In this document: positions 11,510-24,720 of the stretch, one piece after another
Position numbering within the stretch: the stretch's first letter is position 1
Layout of the letters: the number at the start of each line of letters is the position of its first letter
Assembly: GCF_014898055.3 (NCBI RefSeq)
Contig: NW_023601104.1
Location: 73,515,106-73,579,105, forward strand
DNA: 64,000 bases
Reading direction: 5' to 3'
Origin: Talpa occidentalis
Taxonomy: Eukaryota > Chordata > Mammalia > Eulipotyphla > Talpidae
The notes under the pieces: generated by a model
Database searches by the model: none
What the model was told of the DNA's origin: nothing
Seen by the model: the letters and a program-made list of their open reading frames with translations, nothing else
Made by a program: the position numbers and the translations under genes

Positions 11510-11790
11510 GGGCCTTCCCGGTGGCGCAGTGGTTGAGCGCCGGGTTGCGAAGCTACCCACAGCCTCTGCGGCACCGGTTCGATCCCCGGCTGCTCCCTGG
11601 CCACCGTAGGAGGGTCCCGCATGGCGCGCAGACCTCTCCTGCCGCCCGCAGCTCCCCTCAGCAGTGTACTTCGGTCCTTCTGCCTGCACTGCTTCCTGCC
11701 CTGGCTCTGGTGAATTCTCTCACTCTCCCGTGCTTCTGACTGTACCCAGTGCTTGTATAAATGAAATAAAATAAATCTTTAAAAAAAAAA
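11510..11790 (+). mobile_element. tRNA-derived SINE, CpG-rich variant
   Basis: The head reads GGGCCTTCCCGGTGGCGCAG then TGGTTGAGCGCCGGG, with box B GGTTCGATCCCC. The tail is CTGACTGTACCCAGTGCTTG, a variant shared with 36889, 41673 and 47526 and distinct from the CTGTACCCCAGCTCTTG copies. It retains more CpG than other copies, which suggests a younger or less decayed insertion. It ends in A10. No clear duplication was seen. Confidence 0.9.
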
Positions 11791-11879
11791 TTACTACCAC
11801 TTTCTCATATGTGTTGGTATTAAGGGGAGAGAAAATGCAAACACAAGTTAACTCTCCTAATCAAAAAAAAAAGTAAAAA

Positions 11880-12110
11880 AAAAGTTTTAATTGAAGTAAC
11901 TATTGCATCATGTAAGTTTCATGTGTGCATCATTTAAATCAACATATATGTGTACTGTTCGCTCCATTATTCCTGCCAGTCTATGCATATTATCTGTATT
12001 CAAATATATGCCTGCTGTTTTCAGCAGATATTGGTTTCCCAGTATGTTCCTCATAACAGGACTTTTGCCCTTGGTGAGAGGCCCCCTGCATGACCCTACA
12101 CCTCACTAAC
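11880..12110 (-). mobile_element. L1 3' UTR fragment
   Basis: After an A-rich stretch the sequence reads GTTTTAATTGAAGTAACTAT and GTTTCATGTGTGCATCATTT, typical of old L1 3' ends in reverse. The end near 12110 is uncertain. Confidence 0.5.
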
Positions 12111-12394
12111 AAGCAGGAACACTGGGCACCAAGACAACATCCCACATTTTCTTGGTATACATTAGACATTTTGAAAGTTTACTTTCAAAGCTATTGCATT
12201 AACAATAAACAATGTGTAAATTGTTGACAAATAAAAATTGGAAATAATAGCCAAAAAGTATATAAAGGTGCTAACTATGAAACTAGTTGTATCTATACTA
12301 TATTCTTGTATTAGAAGGCGGCAACACAAAACTTAGACAATAATTTGCTCTCACAAATCTATGGGATTTCTGGGCTCAGCTGAGTGTATATTCT

Positions 12395-12740
12395 TCTGGT
12401 CTTACCTGGGGTCACTCATATGACTGAACTAATGTCAGCTTACCTGGGACTAGAAAATCTAAGATGAACTTGCTCAGACATTTGGGGTCTTTGTGTTGTG
12501 TTGCATATTCTACTGGGCTTTCTGTCCACATGCTCTCATCGTTCCATTATTCTGCTTGGACTTTATTTTGTGGTAATCAAATTTACCAAGAATGAAGACT
12601 GTGAGGACTTTTGAGACCTGTATTTCAAAACTCACACACTGACTTAACGCCCCATTTTGTTGGTCAGAGCCACATGTCCACTCAGATGCAAAGGCTGTGG
12701 AACTAGACTGCACCTCTTGGTAAGAAGATGTGTAAAAAAT
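12395..12740. repeat. Ancient interspersed repeat, family not assigned
   Basis: GGGCTCAGCTGAGTGTATAT through TTACCTGGGGTCACTCATAT and GTGGAACTAGACTGCACCTC look like a widespread old mammalian repeat that I cannot name with confidence. The long minus-strand open frame at 12510-12890 is a shadow. Confidence 0.4.
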
Positions 12741-14379
12741 ATGGGACATATTTATTCTACCATAGTAGTAGTTACATGTTTGTTGAGTATGATTTTTGTT
12801 TCTCAGCTTGCCGAAGTGAAAATGAGTTTGTTGTAAATAGGGGCTAATGAGACATTTTATCAGAATAAAGAATAAATTCCAAAAATTCACATTTTTAATA
12901 TCCCTTTATTTTAATAATATATGCAATTTATAAGGAATTCCAAAAATACAATAAATAAAAAGAAAGTAAAAAATAAAATGTATTTCAACTATAGTTACCC
13001 AGAAACAACAATTAAGATTAATGATATTTCAGCATCTCTGCCTATATAAGAGATTAAAGAATGGATATATACTTATTTGACTAAAAGATGCAACTATACA
13101 AAATTAGGGTGATTTTCTAAAGCTAATACAGAATATAATTTCAATCCATTAGATAGGATTGATTGAATCCCTGCTATGAAATATAAAGATACTATGTCTA
13201 ATGTATTTCCTTCTACCTACCCTTTCCTTACCCTCAAATTTCTATTCATTATATGATTTCTTAAAAAACAAAACAAACAAAAAGAAAAACCTGATAGAGC
13301 AATATCCAGTCTTCAAACTGAACTTATTTCACAAACCCTTGCAGACATATTGGAAGATGAAGTCAACCAAGGCAATATCAGATCTTTACAGACTTAGACA
13401 GAGAAAAATGGAAGAAAGAAATCAGAAACAATATATAATCTTTGTTAGAATGTTCTAATGTTCTCTCAGATTTATTAAACGTTCAGTCCTAGAGTCTTTC
13501 TATCTAGATAAGGGTTTAACTTGTTATTATCTGGGGGTATCATTGTTTCAGATAACTTCCCTAATTCATTGTGCATTTGTTCCTTGAACCTTCTTGATCA
13601 CAGTCAGCCCCATCTATTTTTTTTTTATAACAGCTGTTTATAGAGTAAGAGATAAGGAGTCTTTTATAGGAAAGAGATAAGGAATCTCTTTCAGTTTGCA
13701 TCTTTGTAGATTTGAAGATTTTAGTGACAATTTTTAGGATTTTGATAATTCATCATTATAACTTTTTTGGGAACCAGAGTTGCATTAGGAATTTCACCCT
13801 GCTGCACTATATATCTCAAAGATCTTTTGTTTCTGTCCTTGACCACAAAAGTTTTGAGATTTATGACATAAAGCTATGTCTGTTTCTTATTTGATTGTTG
13901 CTGGTAGAGGCTTTTTTTCCCTGTAGATTTTTACTCTTTTTGGTTTATTTTATTTGATATTGAGAGGGGAATATTTTATAATACAGCTTCATTCTACTAT
14001 GTTAACTTGAGGGAAAAATTCTATAATACAGTTTTATTCTACCATGCTAACTTGAAGCTCAAGACACTAAATTTTAAAGAAATATTTTCATTTAAGGGAA
14101 AATTAATCATTAAAATCTACAGTGCCTTCAGCCTTAGTTTTGTAACACATACAGAGGATTTTTCTTAAATGTGGTTCATGCAAAAATCCTAATGACATCT
14201 TACCTTGTAGAAGCAGCCAACTATTAAGGTGTATCCCAGAATGAAAGAGAACTTACAGTGCAGAAACAAACATAAGATAAATTACTTTCAGATGATCTGA
14301 CATTGTAGAAAAGTAATGCTCAGTGTATCTAGAGTGGTACCTGGTTAGAAAGCTTATTTAGTCCAATTTAATGTGTATA
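12741..14379. other. AT-rich intron, nothing firm
   Basis: No confident repeat or exon. There is a local direct repeat near 13970-14050, where ATACAG(C/T)TTCATTCTAC(T/C)ATG plus GTTAACTTGA-like words recur about 60 bases apart. Confidence 0.45.
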
Positions 14380-14520
14380 TATCACTTTGATGAGGTGCTC
14401 TAAAATTGAAGATTCTGATTCAGTAGGTCTTAAATAGACCTGAGGTTCTATATTTCTAACAAGTTCCTAGATAACAATACTGTTGGTCTTAAATTACACA
14501 TTCAGTAGCAAGGTTCTAGG
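14380..14520. mobile_element. MER5A-like hAT remnant
   Basis: AGATTCTGATTCAGTAGGTC and TTTCTAACAAGTTCCTAG are the characteristic middle of MER5A non-autonomous hAT elements. The end is GTAGCAAGGTTCTAG. Confidence 0.7.
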
Positions 14521-14534
14521 CAATTATAGACTCA

Positions 14535-14690
14535 GGGATCCTGGACTTGACTGAATCTTTGAGACAAGGGTTTTTGCCTTATTCGTCATTGTATTCTTGT
14601 TGTCTAATGAAGTACCTAAATATATGCCCTGACATATTTTCTTATGAAATAATGAATTAATGAGTTGAATAAACGGATGACTACTAGGTA
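14535..14690 (+). repeat. L2 3'-end fragment
   Basis: The order of words (TTTGAGACAAGGGTTTTTGCC, CATTGTATTC, GCCCTGACATA, then GAATTAATGAGTTGAATAAA) follows the diverged L2 3' end. Confidence 0.45.
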
Positions 14691-15059
14691 CCTGGAATAC
14701 TTGTGGTCTGCATCATTGGTTAAAGAAGAATTCTTATGTTTTGGAAACCAATGGATTATAGTAGGATTGCCATTAGCCTTAAAAGTATAAAATACAAAAA
14801 ATTTTGCTCAGGCGAAAAACTGTCACACATCACACTCCTTTGGACAATAAAATATAGTTTCCCAAATACTTGAACAAATCCTTATTTGAACTCTGAAATT
14901 TATGTTCAGGTAACTGAACAAATTGTCCCCTTAAATATAAGCTAGTAGTTCTCTATTTCTTGGCTACATTTTAAAACTACTTGGGAGGCTTTTTAAAATC
15001 CTAGTGTGCAACAACCCAAGCAGCAGTATTTTTTTTAAGTTCACAGATGAAAACTGTAC

Positions 15060-15175
15060 CTTGACTGTGAATCTTTGAGCCAAGGTCAGTGTTTCATTTA
15101 TTTTTAACTCTTAACACCTAACAAAAGGTATATGATTCAGCAACTGTTTACATAATCAGTGGATGAATTATTTTA
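15060..15175 (+). repeat. L2 3'-end fragment
   Basis: TTGAGCCAAGGTCAGTGTTT through AACACCTAACAAAAGGTATA to GTGGATGAATT follows the L2 3' end layout. The segment just upstream (14950-15050) may be another MER5-like remnant. Confidence 0.4.
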
Positions 15176-15535
15176 TAAGAAAGTATTGCCTATTGTCAGC
15201 ATTCTTTAGTATAAAGGGACTTTATTATCATCATGAAATTCAGTAAGTTTGATTGCCCTCTTAGTGCTGACAATATTAAAATTTTGTATTAGCTATACAT
15301 ATATTCTTTAGTACTTGAAATATTTTGTTGATACAATTTTAATTTCATATCATTTCTTTTTTTATCAAGTAGATTGTAAATGGAGTGTGGTCAGAGATAA
15401 GAAAACTGGCACAGTATGAAAATTCTGTGACCAAGTACTTAGGACTATTACAAGGAAATCTAAAGTGTTTTATATTCATTTGTGGGAGGGCAAGGTCAGT
15501 TAATCTCATTACTGAGCTGCAGCATCAACTATGTT

Positions 15536-15809
15536 GGTTTTTTTTTTTTTAAAGATTTATTTATTTATGCATACAAGAACTGGGGTACAAGCCAGAGGTG
15601 CTGGAGGTAAGAGGATTCACCAGAGACGGAGTGGGGAACAGAACAGGCAGATTGACGGAAATACACTGCTGAGGGAAGCAGCAGGCGAGTCAGGAGAGGT
15701 CTGCTGCACCATGTGGGTTACTCCCTGGCCGGGGGTCAAACTTGTGCTGCAGTGGCTGCGGATGGCTTCATAGGTTGCATCTTAACCCCTTGCGCCACCA
15801 GGGAGGCCC
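15536..15809 (-). mobile_element. tRNA-derived SINE
   Basis: This is an antisense copy from T12 with AAAGATTTATTTATTTATGC to CACCAGGGAGGCCC. It is flanked by ATCAACTATGTT (15524-15535) and ATCAGCTATGTT (15810-15821), 11 of 12 identical. Confidence 0.95.
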
Positions 15810-15821
15810 ATCAGCTATGTT

Positions 15822-16512
15822 TTTTTAAAGAACAGAAATAGTAACTATTTACAAAGATGAATATTTACATTTTTCTAATTTTTAGATGGAAGGAGAAACA
15901 ATGGAAATTTTAAATTTGGTTTCTGAAACCGCCACATTTTAAACTTTTATTATTATACTCATCAATTTGTGTGTGTGTGAAATTTTCTTATAACAAACCT
16001 ATAACTATATCAGGGATGGCAATTCTTCAGTTAAACTCAGTTTGTCTATAGATATTTTGTAATTATAACAACGAAAAATCCCCTTCATTTGGAGCTTGGA
16101 ATTTTCATTTCTGTAATATCAGAATGAAATAAAAAAAGAAAAGAAAGGGTGGAAATTATTTTTAGATCCTAGATTTGGCCTTCTAAATAATTATTCTGCA
16201 TTTTCTGCCATTGATGAATTTGAAAACTGAGACCATTGTATTTCATATCTAGTTGTCAGCAAAAAAAGTTATAATTTTTTATTAAATTTTAGATCTAAAT
16301 TGTAAAATGTTGATGAAAAATTATAATATCTTAAATTATATACATTAATATATAAATTATAATAAAGTAGGATTTGATTACAATTAAATGATTTTATAGT
16401 TCTTTTTAATGGGTAGATAAAAAGCAGGATGAATGAAAAGAATCAGCAATAGATAGAAGAGAAAGCAGAGATCTTATTTCCACTTCTTTATACACTAATA
16501 GGATAACTTTCA
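15822..16512. other. AT-rich intron, nothing firm
   Basis: Very AT-rich from 16260 to 16400, with imperfect ATTATAATAT/ATATAAATTATAAT inverted words. No exon or assignable repeat. Confidence 0.5.
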
Positions 16513-16690
16513 ATGTGTGATCAAGGGGCACCCAGGAGCCCCCAAATTATTAAGGGGTGCACACTCTTTAAGGGATTTGACCATGCAAGCTCACAAAGGA
16601 AGCAGACTCATAATGTAAAAGTTCTTTAATAGAACTAGTGTGCAGAGAGAAAGAAGGGAGAAAGAATATTCCCAATAAAAGTTACCCAAT

Positions 16691-16952
16691 GAAGCCTCCT
16701 TGGTGGTGCAAGGGGTTAAGCACTGCAATATGAAGAAATCCACAGCCTCTGCAGCATGAGTTCAGTCCCCAGCCAGCCAGGGAGAAACCCACATGGTGCT
16801 GTGGACTTCTCCTGTCTTGTCTGCTGCTCCCCTCAGCAGTGTATTTCAGTCAGTCTGCCTTTCTTTTCCCCACTCTGTCTCTGGTGGATCCTCTCACCCC
16901 CCACATCTCTGGCCTGTACCCCAGCTCTTGTATGATAAATAAATCTAAAAAA
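16691..16952 (+). mobile_element. tRNA-derived SINE nested in the LTR
   Basis: GAAGCCTCCTTGGTGGTGCA head to the AAATAAATCT tail with A10. It is flanked by the perfect 14-base duplication AAAAGTTACCCAAT (16677-16690 and 16953-16966). Confidence 0.95.
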
Positions 16953-17136
16953 AAAAGTTACCCAATAAAACACCCAAATTACCTTGGGGGCAAATGCCCA
17001 GTCAAACAGGGTTGGCCCAATAATGGGCCTTAGACCCAAAAGATTGATGAAAGTTTAAGGCACCTTCTGGTGGAGGAGTGAGAAAAGAGGCCAGGCAAGT
17101 CTGAGAAAGAAGGAGAAATGTAAAAATACAAACCAA

Positions 17137-17406
17137 AGGCCTCCCTGGTGGTGCAAGCGGTTAAGCAGTGCACTATGAAGCAATTTACAGCCTCTGCAGC
17201 ATGAGTTTGATTCCATCTCCGGCCGGCCAGGGAGAAACCCACATGACACAGCAGATCTCTCCTGTCTCGCCCGCTGCTCCCCTCAGCAGTGTATTTCAGT
17301 CAGTCTGCCTGTTCTGTTCCCCACTCTGTCTCTGGTGAATCCTCTCACCTCCCATATCTCTGGCTTGTACCCCAGCTCTTGTATGCATAAATAAATAAAT
17401 CTTAAA
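17137..17406 (+). mobile_element. tRNA-derived SINE nested in the LTR
   Basis: AGGCCTCCCTGGTGGTGCAA head to the ATAAATAAATAAATCTT tail. It is flanked by AAAAATACAAACCAA (17122-17136) and AAAAATACAAATCAA (17407-17421), 14 of 15 identical. Confidence 0.95.
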
Positions 17407-18182
17407 AAAAATACAAATCAAGATAATGATGCCATTGTTTCTGCCAAATACATCCCCCCCCAACACACACATTTCTCACCCACATATCTCTCCTCCTTGT
17501 ATCTCCTTCAAGTCTGTTTCCCAGCAGTACAAAGGTATAAGTAGGGTTGCAGAAGCAAAGGTGCCTGTGAGATTGCATGTCTTCAGTTATAAACCAAGGA
17601 TGGTTGCTTTTAACTCCACTCCTAGTTCCCTGTAGCTCCCCTGCTCAGGAAGTCTGGTTCATGGCACTCTGGGACCTATAATCCAAGGGCAGCTGTACAT
17701 TGTACAGGCGGGTAAAATGATACCTCTCCTTTACAATGTGTGCCTATAACATAAATTTCATAAATTATTAATCATTAGGTTGTCTTATCTGGAAAATTAA
17801 GAGAAAAATCTGCTAAGGTTTCTACCAGTCCAAAGTTACATGCTATGTAACTATAATTTCTATACATGTCATAGTATTGATGTGAGGAAAAAAAGGCACT
17901 ATAGGCAATTATTTACTTATTCCTACACCTTGTTTTCAAAGCAATCCTATAAAATAAATATATAAGGTAGTAAAACTTTCCTAAACAATTTGAAACAGCA
18001 GAAAATATTGACTTAATGACACCCAGAATGCCTGCAAACATATGTTGAGGTTTCAACAGATCTGTTTTGAATCCTAGCTCTTCCTCCTAGTTTGATAAGC
18101 CCATGGGCAAGTGAATTTCTTGATCTCTCTGAGTCACTTATTGGAAAAATGACTGAGTCTAATTTTTAAATATTAAATGAAA

Positions 18183-18448
18183 AAAATTTTTAAAGATTTA
18201 TTTATGCATACAAGAGCTGGGGTACAGGCCAGAGATGCGGGGGAGGGGGGGAGGGTGAGAGAACTCACCAGGGACAAAGTGGGGAACAGAATAGGCAGAC
18301 CCACTGAAATACACTGCTGAGGGGAGCAGCAGGCAAGACAGCAGAGGTCTGCTGTGCCATGTGGCCGGCCCAGAATCGAATTTGTGCTGCAGAGGCTGTG
18401 AATTGCTTCATAGTGCAGTGCTTTACCCCTTGCGCCATCAGGGAGGCC
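18183..18448 (-). mobile_element. tRNA-derived SINE 0.4 kb before exon
   Basis: Antisense copy flanked by the perfect 12-base duplication TATTAAATGAAA (18171-18182 and 18449-18460). It contains a G-rich stretch (GCGGGGGAGGGGGGGAGGG) at about 18238-18256. It lies 420 bp upstream of the second gephyrin exon. Confidence 0.95.
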
Positions 18449-18807
18449 TATTAAATGAAATATTAATATGACCTGATAAGATTGATGTAGTCATGAAATG
18501 AGATGATTTAATTAACACTTTGATAGTGCTTAATTTTTTGTTGACCTGAGTGCATTTTGAATGGCTGAAAATAAGGCAAATATGCTATACAAGTACATGA
18601 TAAACATGAATTGTAAACTCTTTATGGTATTTCCTATACACTTTTAAGAATTTGATGTACCCTCATTTTCTGTAATAAATAAAATACCTAAAACTACAGT
18701 ATTTTGAGCAAAAGTAAAACTTTACATGAATTGTGCTTCAAAATTTTCTTGTTGATTGTTGAAGAGAATCTGTGTTCCCTCATTTACATCAAATATTTAA
18801 ATACTGA

Positions 18808-19829
<1,022 letters not shown>

Positions 19830-19995
19830 ACAACCAAAGGGCTTATTAAAATGCAAATGCTGGGCCCTATGCCAAAGTTTCTGATTCTGTAAATCTACAG
19901 TATGTCCTCAGAATTTATATTCTAACAAGACCCCTAGTAATACACATGTTGCCGGTTTAAAACCATACTTACAAACTTTGAGAACCAATGTTCTA
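19830..19995. mobile_element. MER5A-like hAT remnant
   Basis: AATGCTGGGCCCTATGCC, AGTTTCTGATTCTGTAAATC, ATATTCTAACAAGACCCC and ACTTTGAGAACCAATG follow the MER5A order almost end to end. Confidence 0.8.
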
Positions 19996-22659
19996 GTATG
20001 TGAAAATGCATTTTTACAAATAATTTGTAAAATATTTTCTTATCTTACATAAAAAATCATGACAAAGAATTTTTTTGAAATATGCTAGAATTAGACCGAT
20101 AAAATGGCTTTCTTGTTTTAAAGTAAATCAGAATAAAGTTGCATTGAAAAATTGTTAACTTCAACTGCTTAAAAAAATAAGTCATCCTTACATAATTTAG
20201 CTTCTGGGTTCAAGGGAAAATGTTCCTTTGGCCAGTTTTTGCATTTCTTTTAAAATGGGAGATTAACTTAAAAAGTGTAATTGGAGGGGGGCAATCTCCT
20301 GTAGGGTATGTTTGTGTTCTGTTTTCTTTGTATGGAAATAGACTACATATGTGAAGACACTGATTTTTTGGAGCTTGTTTGTTGTTTTAAGTGTTTGAAA
20401 TAAATGAATTTTGGTTTGTATATCTTTATTTTTTTGTGTGTGATAACTTGATATTTTTATATTATTGGTTTTTATATCAGTAAAATACAAAAAAGTTACT
20501 AGAGTTCATTCATAACTAGATAACATGACTTTTTTAATTGTGGAGAAATAATTCCCATCACAAAGTTTAATGCTTAAGTTAATACAAAAACACTAAGTTA
20601 AAATTTCAAACCTTTGATTTCTGGATATATTGATGCTAACAAGGTTATTGTACACTAGTCATTAAATCACTATGCTTCAGTTTCCTATATGATGAGAGAA
20701 CAAAAGTACCTATCTGGCTGGCTAGATGTAAGGATTCAATGAGAACTATTCCTGGCATTTTAGTAAGTGCTATAAAAGGGTTAATTTATAAGGGTTAAAG
20801 ATTATTTTCATTAATTCCTACGTAACGGCCGAGTGACAAATTTGATAGCTTTTATTTTTATATGTAAACTACCAAATGGACAAAAAAGTCATATTACATT
20901 GAAAGTATATCCACTAAATCTACACAGTCTTGTTAAATTATTTTTAAATTTTTGACATAGTTAAGATTCCTACTATGTCTTTTTTAATCTCCATATAAAC
21001 TAGAGGTTTTAAATTGCTAATATTCTGTAACTGTTTATTTTTCTCCCTCCCCTTCCTTTTTTGGTACTGTTAATTGTTTGTCTCCGTCAGTGACCCTTGT
21101 AGGTTTCATTTTATTATTGCAGAATCCTTTATTTTTAAAGTTTTCTGATTACTTGAAAACCTTAGTGTTACCCTTATATTTTATGTATCACATATGCCTT
21201 TAGGAACTACATGGGTAAAATGGTATGAGATTTTTTTTAATGAATTTAAAATATACTTAAATGTGTCTTCTCTAGTATTTACTTTTGAGAACAAGTGACT
21301 TAACCTGATTGCAATATCATGATCTCTAATAGAAAAACTTTACTTCAAATTTAATATGTATAATTACATATAGCATGATTGCCTACAGCAAGTGTTTGTA
21401 GGACTGCTATGCTTTTGAAATATAAATAAACATAAAAGCAACATAGTGCCAACCAACAATAATTCTACTAATTTCTTATTTCTTCTATACTCTTAAATTG
21501 TTACAATTCCTATAATATCTAAAATAGAACATTATAATATCAGGTAGGAATCCAAAAATACAAGTTTATACCTATAATAATACAGTCTTTAATGTCTTTG
21601 TCTTCGATAAGTGTGCCTTAAAAGATAGGAAATTATTACAATTTAAGATTGCAAATATTTTTATTGTTGTAAGAAGTTATTGAGTAAATGAAAATACCAA
21701 TGATAAACATAAGATAAAACTCCCTTCAGGTACTAATATTTTACAGTTAATAATTACTAGCAACTAGTCTGATCTACTAACACAAATTATAATTGTTGTG
21801 GCATGTATATGTTAGAAAGCAAAGGGAGGGAAATGATAGAGTGAATGAAATAATGTAATGTAAATTTATTACCATTGGGTGTGAACCCTAGAGAAAGTGA
21901 AGTATTTAAGAGACTTAGATTTCTTCTCAGGTCCATTAAAAAGTAAAAGAAAATAACAAGTTTAATAATATATATCTCTCTGCATAATTTATAGAAATAA
22001 AGCATTTAGAATTGATTTTCCTAAATTTATGATTTGATTCTGTTTATATCTTAGAATATTGTTCATCTGATAATTCCCTATCTTCTTACCTTCTCTCTGT
22101 CTCAACATGAGATACTATCAAGGCTTACATAGAAATAGCATAATAAATCACACTTTTCAACTTTTAGATATGAAAACTTTATTTTTAAAGACTGGATTGA
22201 ATTATCTCTTATCTGATAAGGACTGATATTCTATTTGCATTTATGAAATGTTAGTAATTATACAATTTTATAGAACATAAGAACTCATTGCTATACAAAG
22301 TATTATTTATCTCTTCGTACCCCATTATCACTTAAAATGATATGTGACCCAAAAGGGTATTATTACTTAAAGAAACTTTTATTGTTCTTAAAAGATAAAA
22401 TTATAATTAAGGACATGTAAGTGACATGAATTGAAACTCCTTTAGACAAATTCTAGAGACTAAAAGATTAAGAAACATTAAAAATATATATTAGTTACAA
22501 AGAAATGTTTGCTATTGTTATAATAAATTAGAATATATTAAATTTTTAGTATTTATGGAAAGAATAACTTCTATCCCTTTTAGAGTACTACACTATAACA
22601 GAATAAAGATTTACATGTATTATATTGATCATGAATTAAAGAGTTAAATAAAAACCTAC
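19996..22659. other. Intron; one MIR, otherwise nothing firm
   Basis: Only a diverged plus-strand MIR at about 20655-20795 is recognisable (GCTTCAGTTTCCTATATGAT, then GGATTCAATGAGAACTATTC and TGGCATTTTAGTAAGTGCTA). The remainder is AT-rich unique-looking sequence. Confidence 0.5.
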
Positions 22660-22797
22660 CATGCTATTTATTTACTCATTTACTCATTCATTCATCAGCA
22701 TTTTCTTTTTAATCTTTAATATGTAACTGTTGCCACGCTCAGTGCTGAAATTAAAAAAATGAATAAATAATGCAATGTCCCGGTCCTCAAGAAATCA
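22660..22797 (-). repeat. L2 3'-end fragment
   Basis: The reversed L2 3' end is seen as TTACTCATTCATTCATCAGC, then GCTCAGTGCTGAAATT and GTCCCGGTCCTCAAGAAA. It is cut by the hAT element that follows. Confidence 0.55.
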
Positions 22798-23104
22798 TAG
22801 GGGTCAGCAAACTGTGGCCTGTAGTCCAAATTCAACTTTGTCATTTTTCTTTATTTTGTTATGAGTTGTGTACAGAGAATGGATTTGCATTTTTTAAGTA
22901 ACTAGAAAGAAATGAAAAGGGGAATATTTTAAATTTCACTGTCCATAAATGAAGTTTTATTGGAATATAGCCACACTCATTCATTTACGTTTTGCCTTTG
23001 ACTACAAAGCCAAATCGAACATTTTCTGTCAAAACATTATAGCCTGAAAAGCCTAAAATATTTGGATCATCTAACCATTTCAGAAAAAGTTTGACCAACC
23101 CCTG
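22798..23104 (+). mobile_element. Non-autonomous hAT element, near full length
   Basis: Terminal inverted repeats are visible as AGGGGTCAGCAAACTGTGGC at the left and GTTTGACCAACCCCTG at the right. Internal wording AAGTTTTATTGGAATATAGCC followed by ACACTCATTCATTTACG, and AAAGCCTAAAATATTT, is a common old mammalian hAT element. A second copy lies in opposite orientation at 29320-29651. Strand is given relative to that copy. Confidence 0.75.
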
Positions 23105-24584
23105 GTCTGTTGAATGAAAATAAATCATCTTTATCCATTTTTAAATTTTATGACTTTTAACTTTTGTTCGTTAATAATCTGAAATGGTGTTGGTTTTCAT
23201 TGCTTAAATTTTTAACTTTTAAAGAAGCAAAGAAAAAGTGCTTTCCTGCCATAAAAAAGGAAATTGCCTCATTGACTCAAAAGATAATCTATAGCACAAT
23301 AAAAATAATGACCCCATATTCTAAAGAAGATATTAAAATTAGAAACTTTGAATGTTAGTCAAATTAATGAATTTGTTGTACATTAAATGAAACCTCTCTC
23401 TTAAACAAAAATGTCTTGATACAATTTGTCAAAATGAAATAATCAAAATGAGAAATAGTAAAAAGTTCAAGAAATTATAAATTTGATATGAGCTATTCAT
23501 TTGAAAAGATTCTTATGATTCGTTATGAAAGTAAAGAAGCATCTGACAAAATGACCAATACAAAAGTGGCAGAATACTCAAAATCCGCTACAAAGAATGA
23601 GTATCTAAGTAGTGATTATGAATTTTGGAAGGTGTATTCTACTTACTACCTATCATATTTATATTTCTTTGGAACAGATTACTATTGACACCTTTCTATA
23701 AATTTTTTTTCTACTTAAGTTATAAGAAATTTTTCCATGAAAATATTAAACCAAAGAAAAATTATTTTATGAAGTTTTTTCTATTATGCATTTGTAGAAA
23801 TTTACACGATTCATTATTTTAGGACTGGGTGTACTAGAAGTTAGGTATTATTCTATGTAGCCTTTAACCTTTTTCCTGTGTTTCATTATAATGCTTCTAA
23901 AACCAAAGATATAATATAAGGGAAACAGAGTTGAACTGAGTTACTATAACACCAATCTGTGACCCTTCTGAAAATTAGTGAGAATTGACCATAACGTCAC
24001 CTAAATTTTAACATTGAACAACTTAACAATCAGAAAAGCTATCCTACATTACAGAAGGGATATGACAGAGACACAATGTTTAATAATTTCTGGTTTTGAA
24101 AGAAAATTTGATAACCAACATAGGTCATTTAAATTATATAGTTGTTTTCAAGTACATATCACTATTCTCTAGAAAACATTATTTCCCTGGTAAAATTTCA
24201 CATAGTAATACTAAAGAAGTCAAGGATATTTCTTTTGTACTTCTAGAATTATTTTAACATATAAAGCTGAAAATGACCATGTTGAAGCAGGATTTTGAAT
24301 AATTTTAAATTGTTCTATGTAAATAGAGTAATTCAATAATATGAAATCGCTTACAAAGTCCTTGTTCTTGAAATATTTAAAACTAGATTGAATAAAACAT
24401 ACCACTCCTCTGTGGTCAAATATATGTTATGCCTTTTTAAAGAGCTCTTTCTGTAATTTTTATGAAATAATCTTGAACCTGGGAAATGTATTCCCATTTC
24501 TTAATTTTGTATTAACATGTTGGGATTCATTTTAATGTCAGTGGAAACACTAACATTATTGAGTCAAACCTGAATTTGATTTCC
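23105..24584. other. AT-rich intron, nothing recognised
   Basis: No repeat family or exon recognised. Short overlapping open frames at 23488-23822 occur in very AT-rich DNA. Confidence 0.5.
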
Positions 24585-24720
24585 AACTCTACTAGTCACT
24601 ACCTCTATATTAAAGGCAAATTAACCTATTAAAACCTCAGTTTTCTCATAGGCTATAATTTAGCTAAACCTTACCTTTCAAGGTTGTTCTTGCTAATAAT
24701 TGAGATAAGAAGGAGCCAAT
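24585..24720 (+). repeat. MIR fragment
   Basis: Words for the MIR core appear in order: CTACTAGTCACTACCTCTAT, ACCTCAGTTTTCTCATAGGC and CAAGGTTGTTCTTGCTAATA. Confidence 0.55.

Larger units (their letters stand above)
16518..17735. mobile_element. Probable solo retroviral LTR, split by two SINEs
   Basis: The block begins TGATCAAGGGGCACCC and ends CTCCTTTACA, giving the TG...CA ends of an LTR. It is flanked by ATGTG at 16513-16517 and 17736-17740, a 5-base target-site duplication. Removing two nested SINEs (16691-16952, 17137-17406) with their duplicated targets leaves about 0.66 kb, a normal LTR size, and the composition is less AT-rich than its surroundings. No retroviral gene remnant is present, so this would be a solo LTR. 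In reverse, ATTAAA and a TTTGGGGGCTCCTGGG segment near the end suggest minus orientation, but that is uncertain. Family not assigned. Confidence 0.5.

Noticed and set aside
11506..11739. 77-codon open frame with arginine- and proline-rich translation
   Set aside because: It coincides with the CpG-rich SINE and is explained by its composition.
12510..12890. 126-codon minus-strand open frame
   Set aside because: It overlaps an ancient repeat and AT-rich sequence, has no recognisable domain and lacks splice context.
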